Positions 7,092 to 16,242 of a DNA stretch of 64,000 nt are shown one piece after another. The stretch spans positions 1 through 64,000 of the forward strand of contig MPNN01000001.1 in assembly GCA_002239045.1 (NCBI GenBank), given 5' to 3'. Under the pieces are notes generated by a model that did no database searches, was not told where the DNA came from, and saw only the letters and a list, made by a program, of their open reading frames with translations. The position numbers were made by a program, and so were the translations under genes. Position 1 is the stretch's first letter, and each line of letters starts with the position of its first letter. This DNA is from SAR202 cluster bacterium bin127. GTDB taxonomy: Bacteria; Chloroflexota; Dehalococcoidia; Lucifugimonadales; Lucifugimonadaceae.

Positions 7092-8288
7092 ATGTTAGAA
7101 ATGGCGAACGAACCGGAACGCAGCACATTCTCTCACGCACCATTGGGTGGCTACCAAGCCGGCCAACGGAGCATTACCAATCGTCGCGGCGTTTCGCGTT
7201 TCGAGCTCATGCGACGTCGGGAACGCGCGGCGCTTCGTAACCGACCGTTCATCATTGGCGCGATCATCTTCGTGCTGGCGGTGCTCGCGATCCCCGCATA
7301 CGGTTTTTATCGGCAGTATGTGGAACCTCCAACCGAAATCGCAGTCAAAGTGGAAGACTCCGTCTACACCCGCGGCGACATCGTCAACTACATTCGATTT
7401 TTCCAAAGATTGAGCGAGGACTTGGGCGTCCCGTTTGAGCTAGGGACCTCCGCATTCGAAGCGATGCAGACGCTCCAATCAAACGAATTGGCGTACCACC
7501 TCGCCCCCCGTTTTGGCATCACGGTTGAGCAACACGAGGTCGACAATCAGCTCGAATCACTCCTCGGGTTTGTCGCCGATACGACTTCCGACGCCTCAAT
7601 GCGCGAACATCGCTCCAACGTCGAAGAAACCAAGAAACAGTTCCTGAACCGCATCGGACTCGATGAAGGTGTGTATCGCGATTTCATTCGCAAAGGCATG
7701 TTTAAAGAGCGCCTCAGAGACGAACTCGGGAAAACACTACCCCGCATTCAACCTCAGGCAGAGATCTACCAGATCGTCTTGCAAGACGTGAGTCAAGCAA
7801 CTATCAACCGAATCGAACGAGACCTGGCATCGGGTCGCACCGTAGGGGCGATTGTGTTGGAACTGTCCGAGGATCCAAACGTTCAAAGAACCGGCGGGTA
7901 TATCGGATGGCTGCCGCAAGGCGTGCGAACCGACCTCGACTCGATATTGTTTGGCCACAAAACCAACGAGGATGGCTCGAAAGGCGAACGTGTACTTGCG
8001 TTGAACACGCTCAGCGGCGGACGATACGACGAGGCATCACGGCTTTGGACCGCGCATATCGTTTCCGATTTCAGCGAAGCCCGGGAGATTGCGGACGATC
8101 ATTTCGACATCTTGGCAAACCTAGAAGTGGATCGCTACATCAACGAGCACCGATTCGAATTCGATACAGCCATATCGCTGAACAGCGAGGTCTACGATTG
8201 GATCAACCGTCAGGTGCGTTCCAACGCCATCGTGCCTACCGCAACGCCCGAATCGCCATTCACGTCGCTTGAAGAACTCAATCAATAG
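7092..8288 (+). CDS. Membrane-anchored SurA/parvulin-like peptidyl-prolyl isomerase
   Basis: 398 residues: a basic cytosolic N-terminus (about 1-50), one transmembrane helix (about 51-70, FIIGAIIFVLAVLAIPAYGF), then a large extracytoplasmic part. The latter begins with a SurA_N-like helical region (EVDNQLESLLGFVAD, FLNRIGLDEGVYRDF) and continues with a parvulin-like stretch (AEIYQIVLQDVSQATINRIE, SEDPNVQRTGGYIGWLPQG). It probably acts as a folding factor for secreted proteins. The isomerase domain is divergent, so catalysis is not certain. ATG at 7092; a second in-frame ATG at 7101 is also possible. Confidence 0.75.
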   Translation: MLEMANEPERSTFSHAPLGGYQAGQRSITNRRGVSRFELMRRRERAALRNRPFIIGAIIFVLAVLAIPAYGFYRQYVEPPTEIAVKVEDSVYTRGDIVNYIRFFQRLSEDLGVPFELGTSAFEAMQTLQSNELAYHLAPRFGITVEQHEVDNQLESLLGFVADTTSDASMREHRSNVEETKKQFLNRIGLDEGVYRDFIRKGMFKERLRDELGKTLPRIQPQAEIYQIVLQDVSQATINRIERDLASGRTVGAIVLELSEDPNVQRTGGYIGWLPQGVRTDLDSILFGHKTNEDGSKGERVLALNTLSGGRYDEASRLWTAHIVSDFSEAREIADDHFDILANLEVDRYINEHRFEFDTAISLNSEVYDWINRQVRSNAIVPTATPESPFTSLEELNQ

Positions 8289-8303
8289 GCCGGAAGCTGT
8301 TTG

Positions 8304-9632
8304 ATGGCAATGGAACGGCAATTGAGTAGCCCTAGCGCTGCTGGCGTAGGGTTGCTAGGCGCCGGTGTAGTCGGGTCGCAAGTCGCGCGGGTCTTAGTTC
8401 AACCCGACACTGATTTCCGTCATCTGCTCTCATTGAATGGCATTCTCGTTCGAGACAAATCGCGCCCGCGAGACGGGGTACCATCCGATCTCATAACAAC
8501 CGACCCCGAACGGGTACTCGGCGACGATCGAAACGACATCATTGTGGAAGTCATGGGCGGTGAAGAACCAGCGCACTCCTACATGGCCGCGGCATTGAAA
8601 GCCGGTAAACACGTCGTCACCGCGAACAAGGAAGTGCTCGCGAAATACGGAGACGAGTTAACTAACTTGGCGGCGGAGAACGGCGTCACGTTGTCTTACG
8701 AAGCCAGCGTCGGCGGTGGAATCCCTGTGCTGGCGGTGATCCAAGACAGCCTTCGTGCCAATCGCATCGAGAGCATCCGAGCCATCATCAACGGCACCAC
8801 TAACTTCGTACTCTCCTCGATGGAAGAATCGGGAAGTTCATTCGAAGACGCGCTCGCCGAAGCACAATCCCTTGGTTACGCGGAGGCCGACCCGACCGCA
8901 GATGTCGATGCTCACGACGCCGTCTACAAACTATCGATTTTGACCCGATTGGCGTTCGGAGCTTCAGTAAACCCGGAAGCAATCCATAGAGAAGGCATTC
9001 GACACATCGGCGCCAAAGATCTCCGATATGCCGGCGCACTTGGATTCACCATCAAGCTGTTAGCCATTGCTCGTTCAGATGCGAACGGTGTGCGCTGTCG
9101 CGTTCATCCCGCGTTGGTACCAGTCGAAGTGCCCATGGCCAATGTCAACGGCGTCCTAAACGCGGTGGAGTTGAACGGTGACTTATTGGGTCCGCTTTGG
9201 TTGCAGGGCAGAGGAGCAGGGGCCGGGCCAACCGCGAGCGCGGTAATGGGTGATGTTCTGCGAATTGCCAAAACAATGTTTACCCAAAGCGGTAAAGGAC
9301 AATCCACCAACAATGGATCAAGCACTCGCGAAATCGAACCAGACGTTATCGACATGGACGACCTTCGAGTTCGCTACTACGTGAGACTCGCGGCCATCGA
9401 CAAGTTTGGTGTCCTCGCCAAGGTCGCAAGCGTTTTCGGCGACGCACAAATCAGTATCGCCTCGGTGCTGCAGTTCGATTCAGACGATGAGCGAGGTTTG
9501 GCCGACCTCGTCATAATGACCCACCCGTCCCGTGAAGCCAACATGCAGGAAGCGGCAATGCGTCTGCGACAATTAGATGTTGTCGCATCGCTTGAAAATC
9601 TCATCCGCGTCGAAGATTACGACGAAGTTTAG
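8304..9632 (+). CDS. hom: Homoserine dehydrogenase
   Basis: NAD(P)H-dependent reduction of aspartate semialdehyde to homoserine, the entry to Thr and Met synthesis. Domains in order: Rossmann fold with GLLGAGVVGSQV near residue 17, catalytic domain (INGTTNFVLSSM, EADPTADVDAHDAVYK with the catalytic lysine), and a C-terminal ACT domain (about 355-435, RYYVRLAAIDKFGVLAKVAS) that usually gives threonine feedback control. ATG at 8304 lies next to a TTG at 8301. thrC follows after 51 bp. Confidence 0.95.
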   Translation: MAMERQLSSPSAAGVGLLGAGVVGSQVARVLVQPDTDFRHLLSLNGILVRDKSRPRDGVPSDLITTDPERVLGDDRNDIIVEVMGGEEPAHSYMAAALKAGKHVVTANKEVLAKYGDELTNLAAENGVTLSYEASVGGGIPVLAVIQDSLRANRIESIRAIINGTTNFVLSSMEESGSSFEDALAEAQSLGYAEADPTADVDAHDAVYKLSILTRLAFGASVNPEAIHREGIRHIGAKDLRYAGALGFTIKLLAIARSDANGVRCRVHPALVPVEVPMANVNGVLNAVELNGDLLGPLWLQGRGAGAGPTASAVMGDVLRIAKTMFTQSGKGQSTNNGSSTREIEPDVIDMDDLRVRYYVRLAAIDKFGVLAKVASVFGDAQISIASVLQFDSDDERGLADLVIMTHPSREANMQEAAMRLRQLDVVASLENLIRVEDYDEV

Positions 9633-9683
9633 CGGTCGACAAAAACAAGCAGGCCACGTCGACCTGCGAATGGAGAGGAAACC

Positions 9684-10751
9684 GTGAACGGCACCGTCGG
9701 GGTCATCGAAAGATACAAAGAGTTTCTGCCGGTGAATGTGGACACGCCCATTATCACGATGGGTGAGGGCAACACGCCCTTGGTGAAATCTACCAACATC
9801 GGTCCGTCCGTAGGTTGCGAAAACCTCTACTTCAAACTCGAAGGATCTAACCCGACCGGTTCTTTCAAAGACCGGGGCATGGTAATGGCCATCGCAAAAG
9901 CGCTCGAGGCCGGACGCAAGCGCGTGATCTGCGCATCAACTGGCAACACCAGCGCATCCGCTGCAGCCTATAGCGCTCGATACAACCTCCAATCCTTTGT
10001 CGTCGTACCGTCGGGTGAGATAGCGCTCGGTAAACTCGCGCAAGCGATGGCCTACGGTGCTCGAATCCTCGCAGTCGATGGCAACTTCGACGACGCGTTG
10101 ACAATGGTTCGCGACCTTGCCACGGAACTCTCTATCGAGCTGGTTAATTCCCTCAATCCGTATCGTCTTGAGGGTCAAAAAACCGCATCGTTCGAAATCT
10201 CAGATGCCCTCGGCGATTCCCCTGACATGATCTGCATTCCGGTAGGAAACGCTGGCAACATCACCGCTTACTGGAAAGGCTTCACCGAGTATCGAATCAA
10301 CGAGCGCATCACCAAACTTCCGCGCATGATGGGTTTCCAAGCCGCTGGTGCAGCACCAATCGTTCGCGACGAAAAGATCGAAGACCCGCAAACAATAGCC
10401 AGCGCCATCCGCATCGGAAATCCCGCAAGCTGGCAACGAGCCGTCAACGCACGCGATGAATCCGGTGGCAACATCGACGCGGTGTCCGACGCAGAGATCA
10501 TCGAAGCCTACATCCGGTTGGCCCGCGAAGAGGGCATATTTTGTGAACCCGCCTCCGCCGCCTCCGTTGCCGGTCTCATCAAACTCGCTTCCCAGGGCGA
10601 AGACCTTAAGAATCTGACCGCGGTATGTATATTGACTGGGATGGGGTTGAAAGACCCTACAACCGTCGAAAATCATGCCTTGGTCGAACTCGAGTACGTT
10701 GAACCAGACGTCGAACAAGTCGCGGCGCTATTATCCAAGGACGCCGCATAG
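9684..10751 (+). CDS. thrC: Threonine synthase
   Basis: PLP enzyme converting O-phosphohomoserine to threonine. The 355-residue size is that of the short class II form. The PLP lysine is K62 in NPTGSFKDRGM, and the phosphate-binding loop is IPVGNAGNITAYW. It starts with GTG at 9684 behind GGAGAGG (9672-9678). With hom directly upstream it forms a two-gene threonine unit; no thrB (homoserine kinase) is seen in the window. Confidence 0.95.
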   Translation: MNGTVGVIERYKEFLPVNVDTPIITMGEGNTPLVKSTNIGPSVGCENLYFKLEGSNPTGSFKDRGMVMAIAKALEAGRKRVICASTGNTSASAAAYSARYNLQSFVVVPSGEIALGKLAQAMAYGARILAVDGNFDDALTMVRDLATELSIELVNSLNPYRLEGQKTASFEISDALGDSPDMICIPVGNAGNITAYWKGFTEYRINERITKLPRMMGFQAAGAAPIVRDEKIEDPQTIASAIRIGNPASWQRAVNARDESGGNIDAVSDAEIIEAYIRLAREEGIFCEPASAASVAGLIKLASQGEDLKNLTAVCILTGMGLKDPTTVENHALVELEYVEPDVEQVAALLSKDAA

Positions 10752-10761
10752 CTATTTCTCA

Positions 10762-11775
10762 ATGACCTTTGCCACAACCCCCAGAATCGTTTCACCGACG
10801 TTCGATGACCTAGCGGCAGACTGGAATCGAATCTACGCATCCATGCCCGCGAGCTCGGCCTTTGATTCCTTGGAATGGAATCGAATTTGGTGGGAGCATT
10901 TTGGTGGCGATTCCAAACTCATGCTGCGCTCCGTCGTCCGTCCCAATGGCACGACGGCGATTATTGCACCGTTGCGACTCGACTCGAACAACGACGAGGG
11001 CGTCTGCACATTCCTCGGCGGAACCGATCTTGTGGACTATCTCGGGTTCAAGCACGATGCTGAATTGCTTACCAGCGATGTGCAAGACCTTCTCCAATCG
11101 CTCTACGACGATCCCGAAATATCTGCGCTTGTGCTGGAATCGCTGCCTGAAGATTCACACACCATCCACGCCGTCAAAGAAGTGGCAAGTGACATGGGAT
11201 GGGAAGTCCATATTTGGGACGAAGGTGTGGCTCCACGCGTTACTCTACCCTCTACCGTCGACGAGTATTTTGCATCGTTGACTAAGAAACATCGCCACGA
11301 ACTGCGCCGCAAACTTCGTCGTCTCCACAATGCCGGCAAGGTTGAGCAACTCGAGCTGACCACACCCGACGAAATCGAACAGGGAATGAACGATTTCATC
11401 AAACTTCACCGTGGCAGTTCGATCGACAAAGAGGAATTCATGACGCCGCAACGAGAGGCGTTCTTTAGAGAAATCGCCGTCACACTCGCGGAAAAAGACG
11501 TTACCCGAATCTACTTCCTCACCATCAACGGCGAAAAAGTCGCCACATCCCTAGCCTTCAAAATCGGCAGCACGAAATACCTTTACAACAGCGGATACCT
11601 GCCCGATCGTTCCTGGCTCGCGGTCGGATTGTTGAATCACGCCATCAACATATTGGCATCGATTCGCGAGGGCATTGAGGTCTACGATTTCATGCGTGGC
11701 GACGAACGATACAAATACCACCTCGGCGCGGTCGACCGCCATATCTACACGGCTCGGCTCGACAAGAAGACCTAG
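10762..11775 (+). CDS. FemAB/GNAT-like acyltransferase (Acetyltransf_6 type)
   Basis: 337 residues resembling the BioF2-like/Acetyltransf_6 group: a divergent N-terminal GNAT half (FDSLEWNRIWWEHFG) and a C-terminal half with RHELRRKLRRLHNAG, YFLTINGEKVATSLAFKIG and YLYNSGYLPDRSW. Members are found in exopolysaccharide and cell-wall clusters, but the acceptor here is unknown. The frame is open from 10675, inside thrC; ATG at 10762, 10 bp after the thrC stop, is the sensible start. A glycosyltransferase follows 54 bp later. Confidence 0.72.
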   Translation: MTFATTPRIVSPTFDDLAADWNRIYASMPASSAFDSLEWNRIWWEHFGGDSKLMLRSVVRPNGTTAIIAPLRLDSNNDEGVCTFLGGTDLVDYLGFKHDAELLTSDVQDLLQSLYDDPEISALVLESLPEDSHTIHAVKEVASDMGWEVHIWDEGVAPRVTLPSTVDEYFASLTKKHRHELRRKLRRLHNAGKVEQLELTTPDEIEQGMNDFIKLHRGSSIDKEEFMTPQREAFFREIAVTLAEKDVTRIYFLTINGEKVATSLAFKIGSTKYLYNSGYLPDRSWLAVGLLNHAINILASIREGIEVYDFMRGDERYKYHLGAVDRHIYTARLDKKT

Positions 11776-11829
11776 CGACTTGCTACGCGCTCGCCCGCAC
11801 GTCGATCGAACGCAAACCTTGGAATACCG

Positions 11830-13026
11830 ATGCGAATCGCTGTAATCAGCGTGCACGGATGCCCGTGTATCCCGCCCGGCGGCACCGATGCCGGTGGCAT
11901 GAACGTCTACGTTGACCGAGTTTCAACTCGATTGGCGCGCACAGGTCATGGCGTCCGCGTCTATTCCCGATCACATCCCGGTACCGGCAACGTTGACGAT
12001 CAACGCGACTACGATTTGGTGCATATGCCAATCGGCAGGTTGGACGAGCGTAAGGAGCAACTTCCGGCACTTCTGCCCAAATTCACCGCCGCTGTGAACA
12101 ATGACGCTTCGATCAATCAAACCAAATTCGACATCGTTGCCTCCCACTATTGGCTTTCGGGTGTGGTCGGCTGTGAACTGGCCACCGGTTGGGATATTTC
12201 TCATGTGACTAGCTTCCACACGCTCGCCAGCATCAAGAAAAGTGTCCGCCCCGAAGAGAACGAACCCGAGATCCGACTCGTCAGTGAAGCTCGAGTTGCG
12301 CGAGATGCCGACCAGATCGTTGTTTGGACGGACGGCGAGGCCGCGCACATGATGTCGGAATTCGGATTGCCGAAGGAGAAATTCGCCGTTGTTCCGCCTG
12401 GTGTCGACACGAATGAGTTTTCAGCGTCTCCGACTTCGTCAACATCACGAAGTCGACGACGCATCCTTTACGTTGGAAGACTCGATGCTCTCAAAGGAGT
12501 CGATCTGCTCATTGACGCATTCGCAATCATCATCGAACGAGGATTTGATGTCGAACTGCAAATCGTTGGTGGCGGAACCGCCGACGAGTTCCGACGTGTA
12601 CTAGGCCGCATCTCGAAACTGCGTTTGACGGATCGAGTCAAGCTGCCTGGCGCATTGCCGCAGTCCGACCTCCCTGCGATCTATTCAAACGCGGACTGCA
12701 TCGTCGCACCATCGTTTCACGAGACGTTCGGATTGGCGGTCCTAGAAGCGGCAGCATGCGCCACACCGGCTGTCGCAGCCGATGTCGACGGTTTGAAATC
12801 CATCGTGATTGACAACGAGACGGGTTACTTGATTCCAAATCGGGACCCGGTCGTCTATGCAGATAAGATTCTCCAGATAATCGGCAACCAAGATTTGCAA
12901 TATACGATGTCGAACGCGGCTCGAAGACGGTCGGAGACACTTTCGTGGGATTCCACTGTCGAAGGTCTCCTAGATGTCTACAATCGAGTAGTGGAAACAC
13001 GCGCATCGGCAGCGCCTCTGCGATAA
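11830..13026 (+). CDS. GT4 glycosyltransferase, MshA/sucrose-phosphate-synthase-like
   Basis: 398-residue GT-B enzyme. The N-terminal acceptor domain starts with GTDAGGMNVYVDRV, as in MshA. K75 (RKEQLP), Y107 (HYWLSG), T131 (HTLAS) and R149 (EIRLVSE) occupy the places of the four residues that I recall binding inositol phosphate in Corynebacterium MshA (K78, Y110, T134, R154). The C-terminal donor domain has LYVGRLDALKGVDLLIDAF and the ESFxE-type HETFGLAVLEAAACATP. An activated sugar is probably transferred to a phosphorylated polyol or hexose. The related sucrose-phosphate synthases share several of these motifs, so the product is not settled. Confidence 0.82.
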   Translation: MRIAVISVHGCPCIPPGGTDAGGMNVYVDRVSTRLARTGHGVRVYSRSHPGTGNVDDQRDYDLVHMPIGRLDERKEQLPALLPKFTAAVNNDASINQTKFDIVASHYWLSGVVGCELATGWDISHVTSFHTLASIKKSVRPEENEPEIRLVSEARVARDADQIVVWTDGEAAHMMSEFGLPKEKFAVVPPGVDTNEFSASPTSSTSRSRRRILYVGRLDALKGVDLLIDAFAIIIERGFDVELQIVGGGTADEFRRVLGRISKLRLTDRVKLPGALPQSDLPAIYSNADCIVAPSFHETFGLAVLEAAACATPAVAADVDGLKSIVIDNETGYLIPNRDPVVYADKILQIIGNQDLQYTMSNAARRRSETLSWDSTVEGLLDVYNRVVETRASAAPLR

Positions 13027-13073
13027 TTACCGTCAAGCATCCCCATCGCCCGTGATGGAGTGGAGAGCAAACT

Positions 13074-14903
13074 GTGTATCTGCGCATTGAAGACCACGGC
13101 ATCATCGGTGATCTCTACACCGCCGCGCTCGTCGGCGTCGACGGCACAATCGATTGGTTCTGTGCGCCGCATTTCGACTCGCCATCGATTTTCGCCTCGA
13201 TTCTCGATGAAGAAAATGGCGGTCATTTCTCACTGAGACCGGCCAACAACGATGTGCGCTCTACTCAGTACTACCTCCCCGAGACCAACGTTTTGGTCAC
13301 GCATTTCACGTCGGACGAAGGCGTTGCCCAAATCGTCGACTTCATGCCGGTACGAACACGCGTCGCCGGCGATACCGACCATGTGCTCATACGTCGCATT
13401 ACCGGCATCCGAGGCAATCTGCACATGCAGATCGATTGCTCACCCAGATTCAACTACGGCAGGGACGAACACGACGCAGTCTACGTAGGCGAAAGCGTTC
13501 GATTCATCTCCCCTGACATTTCCATCGAATACTGGAGCACCGTAAAACCGAAAATCATCGACAACGCCGTCAAAGTCGATTTCGAAATTCAAGAAGGTCA
13601 CACCGAATACATCGTTATCGACGCCGTTGAGCACATCGAACGAGCCGATAAATTCGACGCGGAACGTATCGAACTACTTTTCGACGCGACCGTTGATTAC
13701 TGGAGACGCTGGATAAACAAGTGCACCTACACCGGAAGATGGCGCGAAATGGTGCATCGCTCAGCGCTGATCCTAAAGCTCCTAACCTACGAACCCACCG
13801 GCGCATTCGTCGCCGCTCCCACCACGAGCCTGCCCGAACATCTCGGCGGCGTGCGCAACTGGGACTACCGCTACACCTGGATCCGCGACGCAGCGTTCAG
13901 TGTTTACGGACTGCTCAGAATCGGCCTCACCGAAGAAGCCGGGCGTTTCATGGAATGGTTGGAAGCACGGTGCGCGGAGGCTGAAGAAGACGGCACGCTG
14001 AGAATCATGTACGGCATCGATGGTAGTCACGACCTCGAAGAGCACACGTTGGATCACTTGTCTGGGTATATGGGCTCGCAACCGGTACGCATCGGCAACG
14101 GCGCCGCCGATCAATTGCAGCTCGACATCTACGGCGAGCTGATGGACGCCGTCTATCTTTCCAACAAATACCAAACTCCGATTTCATACGACTTCTGGAC
14201 CTACCTGCGAAAAATCATCAACTGGGTCTGCGACAACTGGCATCGAGCGGACGAAGGCATCTGGGAAGTGCGCGGCGGCCGCGCACACTTCGTCTACTCG
14301 AAACTCATGTGCTGGGTCGCAATCGACCGCGGAATACGTCTAGCCGCGAAACGCTCGTTCCCTAGCGATACCGAACGATGGGTCAGAGTACGCGACGAGA
14401 TTTACGAGCAGATTATCAAAAACGGCTGGAGCGACAACGTAGAGGCCTTCACTCAAGCCTACGGAAGAGATGCGCTAGACGCCTCGAACCTCATCATGCC
14501 AATGGTCTTCTTCATGTCGCCCTCCGACCCGCGCATGCTCAAGACACTCGACGCCATCCAAAGGTCGCCGTCCAACGGGGGATTGGTCTACTCCAATCTC
14601 GTCTACCGATACAACTTGAACGAAACCGCTGATGGCCTAGAAGGCGAGGAAGGCACCTTCAACATGTGCACCTTCTGGCTTGTCGAGGCTCTGACACGCG
14701 CCGGACGCTCCGAACCCGCCAGGCTTGAAGAAGCCCGAATGATGTTCGAGCACATGCTCGGATATGCCAATCACCTGGGACTTTATTCAGAGGAGATCGG
14801 ACCCAAAGGCGAGCACCTCGGCAACTTCCCGCAGGCATTCACGCACTTGGCCCTCATATCGGCTGCGTTCAACCTCGATAGGGCGTTGGGTTCAAGAGCC
14901 TAA
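13074..14903 (+). CDS. Glycoside hydrolase family 15 protein
   Basis: 609 residues, start GTG at 13074. An N-terminal beta-sandwich ([35 protein letters not shown]) is followed by the (alpha/alpha)6 barrel from about residue 220 ([60 protein letters not shown]). The Glu in GIWEVRGG and the Glu in EEGTF are the likely acid/base pair. GH15 enzymes of this bacterial layout include glucoamylases and trehalases; the trehalase-like branch is common in Actinobacteria and Chloroflexota. There is no signal peptide, so it acts on a cytosolic alpha-glucan or trehalose. Its stop shares CTAA with the convergent next gene. Confidence 0.88.
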   Translation: MYLRIEDHGIIGDLYTAALVGVDGTIDWFCAPHFDSPSIFASILDEENGGHFSLRPANNDVRSTQYYLPETNVLVTHFTSDEGVAQIVDFMPVRTRVAGDTDHVLIRRITGIRGNLHMQIDCSPRFNYGRDEHDAVYVGESVRFISPDISIEYWSTVKPKIIDNAVKVDFEIQEGHTEYIVIDAVEHIERADKFDAERIELLFDATVDYWRRWINKCTYTGRWREMVHRSALILKLLTYEPTGAFVAAPTTSLPEHLGGVRNWDYRYTWIRDAAFSVYGLLRIGLTEEAGRFMEWLEARCAEAEEDGTLRIMYGIDGSHDLEEHTLDHLSGYMGSQPVRIGNGAADQLQLDIYGELMDAVYLSNKYQTPISYDFWTYLRKIINWVCDNWHRADEGIWEVRGGRAHFVYSKLMCWVAIDRGIRLAAKRSFPSDTERWVRVRDEIYEQIIKNGWSDNVEAFTQAYGRDALDASNLIMPMVFFMSPSDPRMLKTLDAIQRSPSNGGLVYSNLVYRYNLNETADGLEGEEGTFNMCTFWLVEALTRAGRSEPARLEEARMMFEHMLGYANHLGLYSEEIGPKGEHLGNFPQAFTHLALISAAFNLDRALGSRA

Positions 14904-15835
14904 TCGACGCCTACATCGAGGCCGAAGTACCGAACTTCAGAGTAAGTGCGATAACCCGCCGATTCGTAAATGCGCCGTGCTGGGGGATTTTCGGAATCGA
15001 CATCCAAAACGAGCTCAGTCGCCCCGTGCGCGATCAATCGTTCGACACCCGCGTTGAAGATCGTCCAACCCAGTCGCTTGCCACGCATACTTGGGTGAAC
15101 CCCGACCATCTCAACGCGTCCGTCGCCGTCGCTGAGCGTGATCCAGTTGTAGCCTGAAAGCTCGCCACTTAATGCGTTCTCCAAAACGACAATCGGCGCA
15201 AACCCGTTACGATCCTTGTCTGCGGCCGTGCGGTCGGAGATTTCTTCGACAGTATTCGGAGAAAAACCCCAGCTCCCATCGAAACATGCATTGTGAAGCT
15301 CAGTTACGACGGCAACCTCCGCGGCATCAGACATATCGGCATCACGAATAATTAACTCGCAACTCGCAACGGGCTCAGGCAGTTCCACATCTGAAACATC
15401 TACGCGCATCTTAAGGACGGTCCGAACGACCCCGAACTCCGCAACTTCGAGTGCGTCGACGATCGCTTCCGATTCAATGTCCCGCACCGCAACGTGAATC
15501 TCGAACTGATCTCGATCCGAGAGTTCCTTGGCGCGTGCGACACCGTCTAGGAGCAACGAACCCAATACATCGTCGCGTCCCGCGACGGCTGCCAAGCCCA
15601 CGAGAATCCTGCCGATGTTCAACTCCGGTTCGACAAGCGAATAGCCGACAGGGGAACCATTTTCGTAACTTATCGACCACCGACCGAGATCTGGGTCCAA
15701 ACGCGGACTGTCAAGGGTCGCGAGCAATGACGCTTCATCGTCAATCGGCCACTCGCGGTGACCGTGTGGTCCAATCGCGCGCAAGATTTCGAGCAGTTCG
15801 GCCACGTGACCGCGGGAGATTGTTCGAACTTCCAT
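14900..15835 (-). CDS. Double-domain GNAT acetyltransferase (MshD-like)
   Basis: 311 residues with two tandem GNAT folds. The first (about 1-150) is divergent; the second carries the acetyl-CoA loop ([20 protein letters not shown]) and the terminal [20 protein letters not shown]. The two-fold layout is that of mycothiol synthase and related enzymes, but the substrate is unknown. The frame is open up to 15907; I choose ATG at 15835 because a good outward-facing promoter (15864-15891) and the T-box leader occupy the DNA further upstream. The gene ends tail-to-tail with the GH15 gene, overlapping by 4 bp. Confidence 0.72.
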   Translation of the reverse strand: MEVRTISRGHVAELLEILRAIGPHGHREWPIDDEASLLATLDSPRLDPDLGRWSISYENGSPVGYSLVEPELNIGRILVGLAAVAGRDDVLGSLLLDGVARAKELSDRDQFEIHVAVRDIESEAIVDALEVAEFGVVRTVLKMRVDVSDVELPEPVASCELIIRDADMSDAAEVAVVTELHNACFDGSWGFSPNTVEEISDRTAADKDRNGFAPIVVLENALSGELSGYNWITLSDGDGRVEMVGVHPSMRGKRLGWTIFNAGVERLIAHGATELVLDVDSENPPARRIYESAGYRTYSEVRYFGLDVGVD

Positions 15836-15863
15836 TTGTGATCCAGTTGTCGAGTAGGACGTT

Positions 15864-15891
15864 TTGCGGATTCCGTAGCGTGTGGCATAAT
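15864..15891 (+). promoter_or_regulatory. Candidate promoter of the ilv-leu operon
   Basis: Extended -10 TGG-CATAAT (hexamer 15886-15891) with TTGCGG (15864-15869) 16 bp upstream. Transcription would start near 15898, just ahead of the T-box stem I, and reads away from the minus-strand GNAT gene. Confidence 0.5.
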
Positions 15892-15924
15892 TGGTATGCA
15901 CATCCAAAATGCTAATGCTACGAA

Positions 15925-16150
15925 CGGGAGTAGTACCGCGTCGACGACGGCATCAGAGAGTATCCGGTAGCTGAAAAGGATACGCATCGTCTGCGAGAAC
16001 TCGCCCTGGAGCACGCGGCCTCAAAATTCGATTCTCCGAACCGGACCAATAGGGCCCCGCGGATTGCCACGTTAACGGCTGCAAATGAAGCGGGTTGATA
16101 ATCAAGGGGATCCTTGAAACTCAACCAATCTAGGTGGTATCGCGGGAGCA
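15925..16150 (+). promoter_or_regulatory. T-box riboswitch, probable leucine specifier, ahead of ilvB
   Basis: The T-box sequence TAGGTGGTATCGCGGG at 16131-16146 is the antiterminator side. Stem I is visible from about 15930: CCGCG (15936-15940) can pair with CGCGG (16014-16018), and GTATCC/GGATAC enclose GGTAGCTGAAAA with the GNTG motif. On the 3' side GAGAACTC gives a likely specifier CTC (16000-16002), a Leu codon. Uncharged tRNA-Leu would stabilise the antiterminator and allow read-through into the ilv-leu genes. Confidence 0.88.
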
Positions 16151-16188
16151 GTCTCGTCCTTTCAAATCAAGGGACGGGACTTTTTTAT
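16151..16188 (+). terminator. T-box intrinsic terminator before ilvB
   Basis: GTCTCGTCCT (16151-16160) pairs with GGGACGGGAC (16171-16180), 10 bp with two G-T pairs, followed by TTTTTTATTT. This is the terminator that competes with the T-box antiterminator. Confidence 0.9.
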
Positions 16189-16242
16189 TTGACCAACTGA
16201 AACTGCACTAAGAAGTACGTGAGAAGAGACAACAGAAACGAC

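Noticed and set aside
15836..15907. Longer N-terminus of the minus-strand GNAT gene starting at 15907
   Set aside because: It would overlap the promoter of the ilv-leu T-box, and the extra residues do not look like part of the GNAT fold.
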